From Galaxea fascicularis (Eukaryota; Cnidaria; Anthozoa; Scleractinia; Euphylliidae): a stretch of 64,000 bases of DNA. The stretch spans positions 7,822,205 to 7,886,204 of the forward strand of contig OX419338.1 in NCBI GenBank assembly GCA_948470475.1, given 5' to 3'. The translations under genes were made by a program, and so were the position numbers. Under the pieces are notes generated by a model that searched no databases, had not been told where the DNA came from, and saw only the letters and a program-made list of their open reading frames with translations. Below are positions 63,239 through 64,000 of this stretch, in pieces (position 1 is the first letter of the stretch; every line of letters begins with the position of its first letter).

Positions 63239-63672
63239 AGTGTACCTATAACCCCAAAATATTTTTTTCGCTTAAATAAATATTTGCACCTGTCCGGAAC
63301 ATATTGCGCCGATTTGCGCCTATTTCAATCAAATATTGACTTTTTATAGGCTGTAAAAGTTACGAAATCTAGCCATCATCTGCCCCACGACCGAGCTTGA
63401 AAGGGATGGGTCTATTCCTTACATGACTTCACAAACTGCTTTGCATGCATTTTTACAAAGACTTAATTGCAATGCAAATTAGTTTGTGACGTCATGTAAG
63501 GAATAGACCCATGCCCCTTACTAGCTCGGTCGTGGGACAGATGACCCGTAACTTTTATAGCCTACAAATAGTCAAGATTTGGTTTAAAGAGGCGCAAAAA
63601 GGCTCAATGTGTTTCGAACAGGTGCAAAGATATATTTAAGTGAAAAAAATATTTTGGGGTAAGGTGCACTTT
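63239..63672. repeat. Large palindromic element (about 430 bp)
   Basis: The left arm AGTGTACCTATAACCCCAAA continues through ATTTGCACCTGTCC, TTTTTATAGGCTGT and CCACGACCGAGCT. The right arm mirrors it through AGCTCGGTCGTGG, TTTTATAGCCTAC, AACAGGTGCAAAG and TTTTGGGGTAAGGTGCACT. Near the centre, GGGTCTATTCCTTACATGAC is repeated inverted as GTCATGTAAGGAATAGACCC, an exact 20 bp pair. Arms of about 200 bp could fold into one long hairpin. Confidence 0.75.
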
Positions 63673-64000
63673 AAAGCTTAGCTTACTTCTAAGCATTTCC
63701 TAAACATTCGCCAAAAAAGATTGCATCTCAGCCGTCATTAGACAATCATTTTAAACTCTCAAAAAACTAAAAGAAAGCAAACACACTCACAACCTCTCAT
63801 CATCTGGGGTCTGATTACCGGGCGTTTTAAGGACTTTAAAATCCGCCGAACAGACTAGGAGTTACGTCATCAAAGGCACAAACTTGGAAAATAGCATTTA
63901 CCTTGACATCACCCAAATTAGGAACACCTATTGACATATTTTCCTTTTTTGATTCAGTGGGACAAGTTTCTCACAGAACCCCTTCACCTGTTATGCATTT

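Larger units (their letters stand above)
60232..64000. other. Region upstream of TRPA-C, no supported gene
   Basis: Contains the repeat cluster at 60455-60745, a small inverted repeat around GGTTTCCAAAC/GTTTGGAAACTCC near 61278-61372, and the large palindrome at 63239-63672. Short frames at 61505-61860 and 61891-62115 show no recognisable domain. The TRPA-C promoter must lie near 60232-60450 but shows no motif I can name. Confidence 0.5.

Noticed and set aside
1..64000. CRISPR arrays, operons, ribosome binding sites, phage or defence islands
   Set aside because: The window is intron-bearing eukaryotic DNA. The tandem units seen (57.9-58.0 kb) lack the regular repeat-spacer layout of CRISPR.

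Overview
The window is eukaryotic: short coding blocks separated by long AT-rich introns with GT...AG borders, many short inverted-repeat (MITE-like) elements, tRNA-derived SINE-like units and decayed non-LTR retrotransposon pieces. The proteins and the repeat style point to a cnidarian, most likely an anthozoan such as a stony coral. The clade is inferred; no marker gene proves it.

Region 1 (1-10.8 kb) is housekeeping-like. It starts with the last exon of an unidentified plus-strand gene (175-360). Next comes a complete seven-exon TIPRL/TIP41-like gene on the minus strand (1669-5830), then a five-exon class V PLP-dependent enzyme related to the isopenicillin N epimerase-like group on the plus strand (6017-10701). 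The last two are head to head, with 186 bp between start codons, so they probably share a bidirectional promoter.

Region 2 (12.4-60.3 kb) is the main content: three complete TRPA-type ion channel genes. TRPA-A is minus (12455-24907, 1153 aa by my splice model), TRPA-B is plus (35485-46376, 1179 aa) and TRPA-C is minus (47260-60231, 1202 aa). Each has ten coding exons in the same phase pattern, about 16 ankyrin repeats, six membrane segments, the S6 signature LMNLL-VGLAVGD and a conserved C-terminal coiled coil. A and B diverge across 10.6 kb of repeat-rich DNA; B and C converge with 883 bp between stop codons. This looks like local duplication with inversion. The paralogs differ at informative sites: a cysteine aligning with the human TRPA1 electrophile sensor Cys621 is kept in A and C but is Ser in B, all three have Glu where TRPA1 has the pore Asp, and B has a long Cys- and Trp-rich S1-S2 outer loop. 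They may be basal-type TRPA sensors rather than TRPA1 orthologs.

The space between genes and in introns is filled with small non-autonomous elements, several with visible target-site duplications. One case is a clean nested insertion, a MITE inside an older repeat, at 40.8-41.0 kb. Two reverse transcriptase remnants lie at 32.3-34.6 kb. From 60.3 kb to the end I see only repeats and no supportable gene.

Exon borders were placed by eye from splice consensus, reading-frame phase and agreement among the three paralogs. In every complete gene the joined exon lengths are divisible by three and end in a stop codon.
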